This document shows, piece after piece, positions 41,899 through 54,800 of a stretch of DNA of 64,000 bases (positions are counted from its first letter, which is position 1; each line of letters starts with the position of its first letter). The translations under genes and the position numbers were made by a program. The notes under the pieces were generated by a model. It was not told where the DNA came from and did not search any database. It worked only from the letters and a program-made list of their open reading frames with translations. This stretch comes from Tetmemena sp. SeJ-2015 (taxonomy: Eukaryota; Ciliophora; Spirotrichea; Sporadotrichida; Oxytrichidae): assembly GCA_027382625.1 (NCBI GenBank), contig JAJKFJ010021829.1:1-64000 (forward strand), given 5' to 3'.

Positions 41899-44800
41899 AT
41901 GGAATTTCACAATAAGAAAGTCAAACTCAAGAAGGCTTCATCAAAGAGTAAAAATAATAATTTATATAAGGGATTCATTATCTTAAAGTCAATATGCACT
42001 TATTTTTAAGAGCAAGTTGAGTTAAAATAACTTTAAGGAAGCGGTTAAGCAAGTCATAGAGAATTTTTCAAATTTTCCGATCTGCTAAAAGAAAGCGATA
42101 TATTAAATAAGATTAAAAACGGCTCATTCAATAATCCTTCATCTCAAATAGAGTATGAGCAGATTTTCTTAACCGACGACCCAGATAAAGCAAATAACTT
42201 GAAAAACTTCCCCTATAAAGAGAAGGCAAGCAATAAGAGAGATAACTCAAGCAAATAAGTAAAGTGCTAGTACGAGGATCATCAACCTTATAACTCTTCT
42301 GGTGTTGAGAGCAGCAACTATTTTTCCGCATAAGGAAATCAAACTAAGACGTTGCTAGAAGAGATCAAAAGAAGGAGGGTCATGTAGTCGCCATCTATTG
42401 AAAACTTATAGAGGGCGCATCTTTCAGGATATAATTAACAGTCGTACCAACTCCAGAATCTTAACCAATCTCTAGAAAATGATCCATCATTGAGTACAAA
42501 CTAATATATAACTTAATTAGCTTTTGTTAAGAGCTCGGATCCCAGCATCGGAGATGAAAGTATGATTAATTTTAATAAATGAGTGAGGAAGAATCCAATC
42601 ATGAATTTTCCACAGATAATGAATTCGTATAAAAGAGCCCCGCTCATTAACAACCTATTGGTGAAATAGAATGTCTTAGTGACTAGGAGCAAGAATTTTT
42701 GAAGTTTTAAAATCTTTAAATTCACCATTGCATTTATTTTATCATAAAGAGTTTGAGAAATAGAGAGAAAAAGTGCTCGGGATTATGGAGTAGGGATGGA
42801 TTCCCAACTCTGAGGATTACTTCTAAGATATAAATAGAGTCATGAATGAAAGTCATCAAAATTATTTTCTATGCTATATTTGTGCAATCCATTTTTATTT
42901 TAAGCCAAGATGATGCATCTAACATTGAAGAGTTTCATGAGGGACTTGAAATTGATGCAAGACTTTAAAAATTTCAAAACACCTAGCGGTTCACTACAAG
43001 ACGGGAAGTGAGTGAAAATTAGAATGTAAGAGAAACTTAGCTCTTATCCTGGACCCAAACCAGGCCTCTTTAACTTCAGCCTATTCTCAAATTCATTTTT
43101 CAAATCCTCATAAACATTTTTAAGATAGAATTTTTAGATCTTTACAATTCTCAAATCTTAAAAGTCTTTGAGCCAACTGAATAATGAAAAATGCCAAGTC
43201 AAAGGTTTATTCAGCTTCAGTAAGGCGAGAAAAGGCAGTGGCAAGTTAAACGATGAGTCTGCATTTTAAAGCTCAGTACATCGCATTTATGCTCATGAGC
43301 ACAATGGAAATTTAGTTGCTTGAAAATAATAAAACTTATAAAAGAACTCCACTACGTTTTCTCTCTAACTCGAAAATATGGATCCTAACACTAATAAGAA
43401 GAAGGACAGCAAATTTTTTCGTTTTTTAGTTGTCATAATTGTTCTATATATTAAAATCCATTGTTTAGAATATAGACTAATTGGGAGCACAGCAGCGAAG
43501 TTTCGGCTTTGGAATTTAAAACGAAGTATGGCAGAGCCAAGAATTCAATATAGAAGGATCAAATAAAGGCACCAGGATTCAAAGCAAGAGCAACTTAGAA
43601 GACTTTATAATCCATAATAAGAATGTAATTAGCAAGGATCCTCCTCCTTAAGGGAGAATTAGTAAATTAAAGTAAAGCTCCCAGTTTAAAGACAATCTGA
43701 GGTCTCAGAATCGATCGGCTGTCGCTGAGTAGAGTAACTAATTCATAGATGCTAACTCAATTTCTCACCAGAGTAATGAGATAAGATTCAAAAACAAGTT
43801 CAAGCTTATCTCGAGTTAGCAAGAAAATATTCTTCTTTCATTCAAATTGTGCATTAGAAATAATTAAAGTACAAATTATTTATATCAATAATGCCTTTAT
43901 TAAGACATAATGAAATCATTTATGTTCTAAGATTAAAAAATAGATGAATTTAACTTTCATCTATGGAATCAATTTTTTCTTTTCTTAGATTTAACAAAAA
44001 TTAATCTTAATTTAATGATATAAAATCTCAAAAATAAAATGGAAACCGAGTATAGAGCTAGAAAAACCTAAATTATTAGCAGATACAAATTATTTTTGAG
44101 ATAAACTCTGCAAGACTTTAGCCGATCAATAGAGATTCCTCAGAAAAGAATAATCAACTTCTAGAGTTAGTTTAACCTTCCAATAGATAGATTGGCTAGA
44201 ATGGTTCGTAGTCTTATCGTGCCTAGCAGGCAAGCCATATTATTTAAGCAGAGAAGGCCCCTTAATAAAGTCAAAGTCCTCGGTTGAACAGAGATCATCT
44301 TTATTTATTTCACTACAGAGAAAAAGGTATTAAGAAATAGCTCCCTCAAAAGAAGACTCTTTATTTTATATAAACTAGCACTGCCTCTATAAACTTACTT
44401 GCTCCTTAAAATTAAGGAAAGATCTAAAAGCTTAGGAAGAAGTCTCCTCTGAAATGCGAATTCATTTAGCGTATTCCTGCATTATTATTTTATGCGAAAG
44501 GCTGTCAAACTTTGAAGTGAAAATCTTAATAAATATTTTACAATCTAGAGAGAAGGACAGAGTGGAATATTAAATAGCAGTAGCAACCGACATTAAATAA
44601 CTTACTAAAATTAGGCAAACAATTAGATCTAGTTTCAATAAATTAAAGCATAATATTTATTGAGCAGTGAAAAAGGGTAGCAATAAGCAATTTGAAGGAT
44701 TGATTTTATCGCCCAGGACACGAGCCTTGAACAACACTAAATAACTTAACCAATAGCTACTTACTATACGAATAAATGGCATATTTTGTTTATTTTTAGC

Positions 44801-45250
44801 TAGGAATTCATCAGGGAGACAGCTTCAACGATGAAAATGATATGACGATGACTCAACTTCTCACCCCAAGAGCAGAGTTAAAATTTTATTATGGCATTAT
44901 TAATTTTAAGACTTAAAGTGGGGATATTCATGAACTTTAAAAATCGAGATCGGCTTCACGTTCTCGAATATTGTACAATTTAAAGAATAAAGCAAAGTGC
45001 AAACTAAGTAACCTTATAACATATATATCTCTTATATAAATTATTTCTCTAGTGAATTTTCAAATCTTAGAAAATATCACAATTCTTAAGCAACAGGAAA
45101 CAATTTTAGTTTAATTGGTTTAAAATTTTAGAAAGAATGATGAATTTCGAAAATAAGAGCAGCTTGATTTAAAAAAGAGGGCTTTAAATTAGAAGTTAAA
45201 TTTTAGTGAATTAGAATCCCCCCCAAATTATTAAACCAAACTAGACACTC
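41899..45250 (+). CDS. Gln/Asn/Ser-rich disordered protein (one or two genes)
   Basis: ATG 41899: MEFHNKKVKLKKASSKSKNN, then HREFFKFSDLLKESDILNKI, FLTDDPDKANNLKNFPYKEK, VMQSPSIENLQRAHLSGYNQ, SNHEFSTDNEFVQKSPAHQQ, KVLGIMEQGWIPNSEDYFQD, ASNIEEFHEGLEIDARLQKF. After several frame changes: SNLEDFIIHNKNVISKDPPP, ANSISHQSNEIRFKNKFKLI, RQIGQNGSQSYRAQQASHII, DSFNDENDMTMTQLLTPRAE. No TM, no recognised domain; Gln-rich because many codons are TAA/TAG. It may be two genes split near 43350-43500. The 3' end is unclear: it converges on a minus-strand gene whose stop is at 45262, so open + strand frame past about 45250 is treated as shadow. Confidence 0.5.
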
Positions 45251-45261
45251 TCCTTTATGAA

Positions 45262-47091
45262 TCACAATTCCATCTGTTCATAGACCTCTATGTTATAAAT
45301 TCCAAACGTGTGATGACCACCCATTAAAGTGAAGGAAGTTTCGCGTGAAGGGAATTAAAATAAGCCGGAGCTCACATTTAGCTAACTGTGACAGTGCAAA
45401 TTAGGAACTTAACTGTCCCTTAACACCAGATCCTCTATTTGAAACCCTTGCATATTTATTCTTTCTCCAAGTCTTATCATGCAGCTCTGATCTAGAGTAA
45501 CATAAGGAGGAGTGACGATATGCACAAGTTCATAGTCTAGTTATAAAAGAGATAGTTCCTAATCTAGAAATTCAATTAAAGCTTGAAAAATATTTTTATA
45601 ATTTTCAAAATGTTTTCTTGGTAAAGGTGGGTTCAATTTTTGAAGTTGTGTATATTGCAAATCGTTTTCCTTTGGTGCTTTGAACCAAAATAAGGAAAGG
45701 CCCGTTAGAGGAAGAGCAAAATTCGAGGAAATCTGAGTTTTTGATTTCTTTACCATATTTTGAAGGATTATAAATCTCCAGAAAAATAGTAAACTAAAAT
45801 ACTCAAGTATTATAAAATTAAGGATCATAAAATCTTGATTTATTTGATTTGTCTGTCAAGTAACTTGCCAAAAATTAGATACCTTTCTCATCAATGATTC
45901 GAGATTCCCCAAGGCCGTAGTCGAGCTTTTTGGATTAAAGTTAGCCCGATTTTTTAAGTGGTTTTTTCTACTAAATTAGAGATAAAAGTGGCTAATAGCT
46001 ATGAAAAATATTGCTTATTTAGATTTTATTTCTTGATTCTAAAGGGTTTTAGCTTTCTCGTCGGAATTTCGATTAAGCTACCCTTCATTTAATTATACAC
46101 TTTGTGAGCTTGATATCCTCTGAAGGTTCGCTTCTTTTGGAATCATGGAATCAACTTTGACTCGATTGACTTCTGTTTGATTTTGACTCTTCTTTGGTGG
46201 GTTTTGCTATAGCATGTCATAGAACATTTATCAGTTGGGGCTCGCTGATGCCTCACTTTGTGCGTATGTTCTCTCCTTTAGTAATGATGATATTGATGAT
46301 GACGATTAATTCATCTGCTTGCTCTACTCAAATTACTTCTTCACGTTTTGAAGCAGTGGCTGTTATTCGGCAGGTGTGTTCATTGGGAAAAAGGTAGGAT
46401 TGTTGCTCTTATTAAGCGCCTTCTCTATGTTCGTCTTATTTTGCAGTGATCTGGAACTCAGTAGCACCCCTTTTTCCTCTTTCTCATCCTCTGCTTCTCT
46501 TTAAACTTCTTAAATTCTATTTAGTAAAGTAGTAGTTGTAGTTGCAGTATTAAGAGGAAGAGTATTACTTGTCTGAGTATGAAGCTGGCTATCGGAGTAT
46601 GGTCCCAACAAAAAATTAATAGCACTTATATTTTACGATCATCCCTGATTTTTCAAAAAATTTTCAGTTTCCTTCTGAAAAGCCTGGACAAACAACGAGG
46701 ATGAAGCTCTTGTCATCAGGGCTAAAACTTGGTACTGTAAGCACTCCTTACCGGCTGAAAATTGACACAATAATTTCATAAAAAGGTAATTTTACTGATT
46801 TATTAAATCCCACAATTATAAGGAACGTTCCAGCAGCATGCCAATTATCGATGGTTTTGAAGATACTCCTCCAAAGTTCAGTAAAAAGACTAAAAACAGT
46901 GGCTACTTACTGTAAAAGATAGCTTCCTATTCAGGAGTGTAAAATCTGGCCAGAACAGATAATATTTTATATCCCTCTATATCTACTTCATACACTTTTT
47001 GCGAAGTATTTAAATTATAATGAAAAGAGGAAGTTTTAACAGTGATTATTCTGGGAGATTTAGATCTTGAGTTCGAGTTATTATTCAACAT
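45262..47091 (-). CDS. Unknown protein
   Basis: ATG with complement at 47089-47091: MLNNNSNSRSKSPRIITVKT, then VYEVDIEGYKILSVLARFYT, VPSFSPDDKSFILVVCPGFS, a Gln/Ser/Thr-rich middle (EVQREAEDEKEEKGVLLSSR, KQMNQSSSSISSLLKERTYA), TSFALPL-type NFALPLTGLSLFWFKAPKEN, YELVHIVTPPYVTLDQSCMI, EDLVLRDSQVPNLHCHSQLN, ETSFTLMGGHHTFGIYNIEV and the end YEQMEL, TGA 45262-45264. Frame changes near 46050, 46620 and 46900 mark inserts or an intron (gtaagt at about 46915). The last 130 residues look folded and conserved. Family not recognised. Confidence 0.6.
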
Positions 47092-47107
47092 AAAATAGCC
47101 ACAATAA

Positions 47108-47212
47108 TGATTGATAGATAGATAATGTAGATAATAATAAAATAAAGATAATGTAATAGATAGATAATAGATAATAGATAATAATGATTGATAGATAGAT
47201 AGATAGATAAAT
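47108..47212. repeat. GATA/TAGA microsatellite
   Basis: About 105 bp of (GATA)n with interspersed AAT units (gattgatagatagataatgt... then repeated gatagatagataga), just upstream of the divergent/minus gene start at 47091. Confidence 0.85.
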
Positions 47213-47339
47213 CAATTTCTCATAAAATGGAGCAAAATATTTGCAGGAATTATTCTTAAAAGTAGAAATTGAATCTATATTCTGAGTTAAAAAATTTGAA
47301 ACTTATTCTCGTTAATTTGCTTTTAATATGATATTTATG

Positions 47340-49158
47340 GAAATAATTTACCCAAAAAAATTATTTTGTGTGTATTGTCTGAATCTCTATTTAACAAAAC
47401 AGAGTTACGAGAGATATAGCTAGTTTGCTTTTATTAGACTTATTATTAGCTCTGAGTTTGATTTCTATTCAAAGTAAGTACTTTCCCAAAAGAAGGACTT
47501 AAATCATTCTACTCTCCATAATTGAATTGCTGAGAGAGTAAACTGCTTTAGTTGGAAGTAGCGCTTTAAAAAGGAGCGCTTGCTTACTGACCTAATGAGG
47601 AATTGTTAAAAACTTGTGAGCTTGAGAGACCGGCCTTTTAAGGAGGCTGCTCCTGCTGTTAAATTAAAGACTGCTGGTTTTAAATTTGTACACTTTAAAA
47701 TGGCTTGATCATTATATTGCTTATGTATTATAAAACATAGAACTAATATGGATAATCATAAATTTAAATTCCTTTCAAAATAATGAGAAATTCAGCAAAA
47801 TTGATCATACCGAATTACGGGCTTATATCTCTCAAGTTTGTTTTAGGTTCTTAATTCTTGGAGTTACTCCTGCTTTTCCTCATATTCTCGACTGTCTCCA
47901 ACAACGAAAAAAATAAAAGCTTCCTTTCTTTAAGTAAACAGTTAATCCACCATCATTTCCTTTTCAAGTACAACTTTTTCTAGATCTCTGATCTTGCTAT
48001 TTGCTCTTTACCTTTCTCTAAACTATTAGATGTATTCCTCTTTAATTTTTCTTTATTTACATTATTTATAAGGTTTATCATTGGCATCTTTGATGGCGGT
48101 TAGTTCATTTTCAAGCTCTTGAATACGGGTTTTATGCTGTCTCTGCTAGAAACTTTCATCAAGTTTCCTCGTCTACGACTCTCGATTTTGAGTTAAAATT
48201 AATAAGTTAGCTCCTCTTTTGCAAGAAATAATTCCTAATTAAGTGAGTCAACTTCACTCCTCATTTATAACAGCTCTTCTTTGAGAGCTAATGAAAAATT
48301 AAGATCTTAATTTTTAATGGGAAAAAATAATTTTTAAAAAATAAAGAGCCTCGATCTCAAGTTTCATTCTACGAATTTTGCACTTTGAGCTACTGTAGCT
48401 GATTTTTTAGCTATTACTCGCTGAATTCCAAATTCTTAATCTGCACCTTCAACTTCCCTATCTCCAGCTCTTATCTATACTACTCACAATAATTATTTAT
48501 TTATTTGTATACCCAATGGCAGGTGGAGCATACATGCTTTATTTCTCTGAGTTCTAGCCAGAATTAACGGATTGGGAACTTGAAATTCTCTACTAAGAGG
48601 TAGAGCGTTTCCTGAAGGCTTCTCTTCCCAGAACTGGTTCTCTGCTCCTACTTCTGCCTTCTCTTTAACTGCTCAAGCCTTTTCCATTTAAGCAGTTTAA
48701 GCTAGCAGGGGAGGAAGATCTTCTTTTCTCTAATTGAAAAACTGCGTATTCAAAGTGTACTCTGTACTGAAGAAATTCCTTGAAAAATTCTCCCTCAAAC
48801 CGTAAATTTACTCATTTTCTCCTTTATAATTTAACAATTGAATTGAATTTAGTTGAATTAAGTTTGCTAAATTTGTCCACCAGAGGGATTTTAAATGCTT
48901 GCTATGAAATCATTGAGTCGCTGTTTCATTAAATATCCTAATTTTGATCAATAGCGGCTTAATCTTCTGGCATTCCGAACTTTATTAGCAAGCTGCCCAA
49001 GCTATTTAAAATAAGAGAGAAAAAGAAGAATAATATTTTGAGATCTTCCTTGTTATAAGTTTTCCATTTCGACTTAATAGCTCTTCATAAAATTTGCTAT
49101 CTCAACTTTTCAGCGCCTTGTATGTGTGCCTCAATTTAGAATATAAATCAATTTACAT
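47340..49158 (-). CDS. Coiled-coil protein of unknown function
   Basis: ATG with complement at 49156-49158: MQIDLYSKLRHTYKALKS, then an in-frame TGA (to be removed) and KFYEELLSRNGKLITRKISK. Later blocks: LQETLYLLVENFKFPIRQFW, LELREIKHVCSTCHWVYKQI, YRQELEIGKLKVQIKNLEFS, LKEELLQMRSEVDSLNQELF, AKEELTYQF, then a Gln/Ser-rich C-terminus QQQEQPPQKAGLSSSQVFNN and YGEQNDLSPSFGKVLTLNRN. Heptads indicate an extended coiled coil. CSTCHW has a C-x2-C-H pattern of unknown meaning. Probably cytoskeletal or centrosomal by composition only. Stop and several inserts unresolved. Confidence 0.55.
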
Positions 49159-49329
49159 TTTAGTTTTAGGATAAAGATTAATTTTAAATTAAATAACTAA
49201 AATATTAAGAAATTATTAATGAGGAACAGAAGAGTTTTCACATTTTTTAAAAAAATTATAGCAAGCAAACTAGCAATTAAGCAAACAAACAAAATTAGTT
49301 AATTAAAAGAAATGTTATAATAATTATAA

Positions 49330-49545
49330 TGAAATAAATTTGCGGTTTTGGGCAATCTAGATAGAGATAGACGCTTGCATTTGGATTCTTGGCAATCTTC
49401 AAGGCGTTAAAAGTCAAAAGGAAATAGTAACCCTAGTGAGTAAGAATTTGCACAAACCCATTCGATGCATTTGTAAATGCTTGACCCCTGTAGTAAATGA
49501 ATAGATTCAAAGCTTGTCCTTTTGCAGAAGTAAATTCTCAAAAGC
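49330..49545 (-). CDS. Orphan coding segment, about 70 aa
   Basis: Minus-strand open frame with folded-protein character: FTSAKGQALNLFIYYRGQAF, TNASNGFVQILTHQGYYFLL, TFNALKIAKNPNASVYLYLD, CPKPQ. Bounded by AT-rich sequence and an upstream TGA. May be the final exon-like segment of the gene at 49680-50239 or of another gene. Not recognised. Confidence 0.45.
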
Positions 49546-49679
49546 AAATCAAAGTATACAATATTATTTTCTTGCAATTTAGATTAAGGAAATAAAAATA
49601 TTATAAATATTGATAGCCTAAAAACTGAAAATAGAAGCTGTGGAAAGAAATAAACGTGAATTAAAAAAATATGGAGGGT

Positions 49680-50239
49680 TTCTAATTCCTTGTATATTCC
49701 TTGATTTTACTTTTCAAGCATATGCATGTAAGCTATGTCAGTTTCTAAGAGATATTCCTTGACTAATTAAAAAAAATTTCCTAAGTCTTCTCTTAAACCC
49801 TCCCTATAAATACGTTCTTATTGTCAAGTTAAATAATAACTTACTTAAACTCAAGAAGGATTAATTTTTCAAGAATATGTATTTTTAATCCCATTACTTC
49901 TTTTTATCTCTCTCTAATTTAGAATAATTTAGATGACAGGAGTTAAAATGCGTTAGAAATTTTATCATACTCTTCAATTTTGTTCTTGATAGTCGTATTC
50001 ATCAAAGATCCTTTATCCTCTGCTACTATTCTCTCATTGATTTTGTCGATCTAAAACCCTTTCTGCCTCAGAGTCCTCTCAAGTTTAGAAATTTCTTGTT
50101 CTCTCTCTGGAATAGAAGCCCATTTCTTATTCAAGTACTTCACTTTTGAATAGTCATTGGACTCTATGATGAGTGCTATCTTTAGAGGCGTCAGCTAAGT
50201 TGCCGAGTCTGCTTTTGCAATTAGTCCATTTCTTTCCAT
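49680..50239 (-). CDS. Unknown basic protein with coiled coil
   Basis: ATG with complement at 50237-50239: MERNGLIAKADSATQLTPLK, IALIIESNDYSKVKYLNKKW, ASIPEREQEISKLERTLRQK, GFQIDKINERIVAEDKGSLM, NTTIKNKIEEYDKISNAF, continuing open through VIIQLDNKNVFIGRVQEKTQ to about 49680. Helical, charged. It lies directly after (to the left of) the helicase N-half, so it may even have replaced its C-terminal half. Not recognised; stop not found. Confidence 0.5.
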
Positions 50240-50469
50240 TTTTCGAAATAATAGATATAATTTAAAGTAAGAGAGATAGATATATTCATACAACAAATTC
50301 CTACTATTTCTTCGGTGAATTGTAACTGCAGTTAATGTTTAGAGTAGATATTTAACTCTCAAACTATATTCAAGAATAATTGTATTAGGATAAATCCGAG
50401 TGAAGTTTCTGATTAGCTTTCCAGTAGCTCATCATCATAATCATCATAGATTTAAATGCAATATTAGGT

Positions 50470-51602
50470 ATAGGCTTCTATAATTCTGTTCAAGCTTTAC
50501 GATTAGAGTATTAGGATATATAGGGATTTACTATTTCCAGTAGCTCCTTGGAATCCATAAATTATTTAATCATCATCTCCTACGCAAGTTAGTCCATCCT
50601 CCCTTCCACTCACCAGAGTCTTCAGCCACACCTCCTACAACTTGTTGAGGTCTTATACCTCGTCTACCAAATACCATTATAGGATTTATTAATATAATAG
50701 TACTTAAAGCTAGACTGCAACTTCTTGAATTTATGAGGATGCATTCGCGCAAGTTCTATCAATTTTAAGAGCAAGTCTTCAAAATCAAGAGAGTTCTTTC
50801 GTTGCAGATAGTTTTAGTAGATCTCCAAAAAGTGAGACAACACAATTGCATCCTCTTAATTTAGCAACCTAACTTCTTCCATATACTCCTAAGAGCCAAT
50901 TTTAGAAGTAACATTTTACTTTACATATCCCACCGAATTAGTTATCGTAGAAGCCAATTTTTAATCATGATCTATGTTAATATGAAGTTATTGAGACATT
51001 TTCTTTTTTATGGTAAGATTTTTCTCTAAAATCTTTTGCACGATGTGGAACTTGTTTTCATCATTAATTATTTTCGAGGTTTTGTCAAATCTCAAAGCAG
51101 ATAGATAGTCTGACTTCTGCTTGAGCAGCTTAAAAGAAATCGAGTGCATGGTACCTATCCAGTCTAGAGAGAAGAAACCTGTTAGCTTGCTACTTATGCG
51201 TTCTATCATAGCTGAGGCGGCCTTGTTGGTGAAAGTTACAGCTATGATCTCACTTGGCTTTGCGAGATTTTCCCTTAGCAAATACTCATAAACTTAAAAT
51301 GCTTATAAGTAAAGTGGCAACACAAAATAGTTTAGTTATCTTTACTTGCTCATAAGAGTCTCAGTTTTACCGGTACCAACTCCTGCTAAAATCAATACTG
51401 TTCGTGAATGCGTTTAAACAGCTGTCATTTGATTTTCATTTAATAGCACTACTGGCAAACTTCTATCTGAGGCTTGGGATTGGGAGTCAGAGCAGTCAAC
51501 CACATTTTTAGTATTACTTTTGAGGAGATTTGTCCTTTGATCATGAAAAATTGTTGACGATTAACTCAAGCTCTCAGCCTATTATAAAGAAGATAGCAGC
51601 AT
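50470..51602 (-). CDS. UvrD/PcrA-type SF1 helicase, N-terminal half only (unit Z)
   Basis: ATG with complement 51600-51602 (MLLSSLQQAESLSQSSTIFH). Q-motif-like NENQMTAVQTHSRTVLILAG, then intact Walker A AGVGTGKTETL (about 51363-51390), motif Ia IIAVTFTNKAASAMIERISS, motif Ib LDWIGTMHSISFKLL, Walker B YLVDEVQDLNKLQEVWLK, motif III LTCVGDDDQIIYGFQGATG, and motif IV IVKLEQNYRS at about 50475-50505. Compared with the neighbouring units it lacks the about 14-residue FILNFEKHFSQTHT segment between III and IV, and nothing of domains 1B-2B-2A C-terminal follows. Reading frame is intact at the places where units A and B are frameshifted. Confidence 0.75.
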
Positions 51603-51803
51603 TATGCTTTAAGTAGATAATTTAATTCTCAATTTAAATGATAGCTCTGATAAAATTGATTGATCAATATCTCTGAATATTAACTTTTATAATCTGAATT
51701 ATCTAAATCGTATATTTTCGCCTCATTTACATTCATAGAGATTCTATTTCAACAAAAGAAAGATTCTTTTTAAACTCTCTTAATCAAGAATTAGTCTTAA
51801 ATT

Positions 51804-54800
51804 TCAAAGGTAATCACTTAATTCCTCCAAGAATCTTGAGGGCTATAATAAATAGTTCCTTATTAATAAAGAATAAAGCTACTTTTTGAAAGTCTTGAAT
51901 TATCTGTCTGAGTGTAAGACCCTAACGTGAGAAATAAAGACTGCTTTCCTCACTCTAGTTAAAGCAACAAAAGCTAGTCTTCGCTCCTCCTCATAATGCT
52001 CATCGTAGGTCATCTCGCTTTTCCCTTCGTAATAGCGGAAAGGAATCTCACCTTCATTCCAAAGTGGCAAGAACACATAGTCAAACTCAAGTTCATAGCA
52101 AAAGTTAAAAATCTATAAATCCCTTTGCAGAATGTATCGTTGATAGCCTAATTTTAGGCGTTTTGTTTTCCTCATCTGATAGAGCTTTGATGTCTGCTAT
52201 ACCTTTGGAATAGTCAAGGAATTTATTAAAGTCTTGAATCATCTCTAGCTATAAAAATTAAGAATGAGTCTGTATTACAAGCAAATAATTTGTTAATACT
52301 CTAGCTTCTCAAGAACTTCACTAAGATCTGACTAGAGTACCTGCTTGGTGCGTCTCTTATAGCGTAGTTTCTGAACCTCTCCGAAATAGTTGACTCTTCT
52401 GAGGATAGCCATCACATAGTCTTTTTGGAAAGTTACCCTGCTGAAGTTAATGACTGCGTCTGCAAATTAGAAAAGGGCAGCCTCTTGCTGGCTGTTCAAG
52501 GTGATTTTCATCATAAGTTTATTTTTAGTTGGAAAGCAAGACTTGGCTCTGACCTTAGATTTGAGAGTCACTTTTGCCATTAAGTCTACGATTAAACAAG
52601 AGGAAAAATACTTTGGATATCATTTTTAAGATTATACTCAAGGGCGCATCTCTCTAGTCTAAGAATTTGCTTTCTTCTCTGAGCGAAATAATTGAAATGG
52701 AATCGCCCTTAGCTCTTGTACCACCTTACAATTACCTTCCGCGTTTAGGCTGGTGAAGAGGCGATCTGAAGCGAGTGCTAAACGTTTCTTCAAACGAACA
52801 TTCGGATATTCCATTTTTCTTTTCCTCTTCTTCTCCATGATAATCAGAGTCAGAGTCATAAAACTAATCCGCTTAAATTAAATACACAAGCTCTCGGAAT
52901 AATGAATCCCTGCTTAAGTTTCAAGTAGAACTCCTTGTCTTCTCTCATCCTTTTGCAGAGCAAGTAGACATTTTTGTCACTTAGGTTATGAGCTAGGTAT
53001 ACTAATTCCTGCACAGTCTTTTTCCCGACACCTGGAACCGTCTCTTGTAAGAGCTATCTAAACAGTCTATCTGAGCCCTCAGAAGAATATATAATTTATT
53101 CTAGCACTCATTTTTCTGGGTGTCTAATAAGGCACTTGATATTCTGACAAATCATTTGAGAAAAAATACTCAATTATTAAAGTTTAAATCTTTTTCAAGG
53201 TCACTGATTTAGAAATTAGTTCTAGTAAGAAAACTATCTATTTTTAGCTCGAATAGGCACACTAAAATCATTATGACCATATTTTAAAAATAACAATAAA
53301 TTAATCTAACATAAAACATAGTTATAAAAGTATAGTTTATTATAAAGAATTTTAAAATGTTAGTTAATTAGTTTTACTACTTTATTGGCCATATCTAAAT
53401 AGTTTACCTAATTATGATGACAATAACTAATATTTGTTCAATTTCTTAATCTACCTTGCAATCTCTCATCTTAAGCTATATAAATTTGTTTTGAGTAGAA
53501 AGTTGCTTTTGGTATCTGTTATGGTTTTTAGAAATTAGACAGTTAGCAGAACTAAGCAGAGACTCAGTGCTTCTATAATCAAATATAATAGCAAAGGAGT
53601 AATTTCAATCATAATTTTTATTTAAAAAATAGCATATTTTAAGTAGAGTTATTTAAATTTTTTTCTGACTGAGCCCTCAGGATCATAGAGAAGTTACAAG
53701 AACCCCAGCGCTAATTTAATTTCTGGATCTTTAAACATCTCACTCATTTTTTTAGGTGGTAAATAGTAAAAAAATGCTAAAATAGTAAGAACCGCAATCT
53801 TGTCAGCTCAAAATATTTGTAAATCATCCTCTAAGCTGGACAGCCATCTCTTTACCCCTTCTGTGTGGTTATTTATGGGAAGCGATATCAATTTCTTTCT
53901 TATAACTTAAATTGGGATTCTCTTCTTTCTTCGAAGTTGTCTTCATACTGGAATATAAATGGACTGTATCCCATTTTGTTTTGAGAATAATTTAGATAAT
54001 TGTATCATCCCTGTTATTAATCCTTTCCAAAGATGAGTTAAGATTCAATCTTAAGAGTGAGTTGGATTTCTTATAAAAATTATTTATGGCAACTGCAATT
54101 GATAAAAATGTGGGCTTATTTTGATATATTTGTGCAAATTCTAGTTTTTTGATCTATTAAAAAGGGTTTTTCGATAATTTTACTCCAACTTGATGGTGTG
54201 AGTTTGAGTAAAATGTTTTTCAAAGTTTAGAATAAAGTTCCCTGTTGCTCCTCTGAAGCCATACACCATCTAGTCATCGTCTCCCACGCAAGTCAATGAG
54301 GATTGTCTCCAACCACTAACTTCAGCCACTCTTGCTGAACGTGGTTTAGATCCTACACTTCGTCCACTAAAATGTACTTGAACTGGGAGCGAAACTTCTG
54401 GAGGATGGGTGGAAAGCGTCTGAAAATGTCAACTTAAATAAAGATAAATGGTTAAATAGCAACCATGCAGAATATCAAATCTCCGAAGTCAACTAAGTTT
54501 TATTTCAGCAGCTATTCTTGATAGAGTTAATAGATGTTAAGGAATACAAGCTCCTCAAATTCGCTTAAGCCTTTTGGCACCTAGTCTTGATCATTGTAAA
54601 TTAAAATTTTCAATTTCATTTTTACAGATTGTTTTTAACAACCATCTTAAATTTAAATTGAAGAAGGAATTAAATTAAAATCCATACATTAACTATCTAA
54701 ATTTGTTTGTATAGAATAAATTATGAAATCATGATGTATGAGCTTAGTTTTGAATCCCTCAATAGCAGTTTGTATTTTAGAGTATGGAATTTATACTCTA

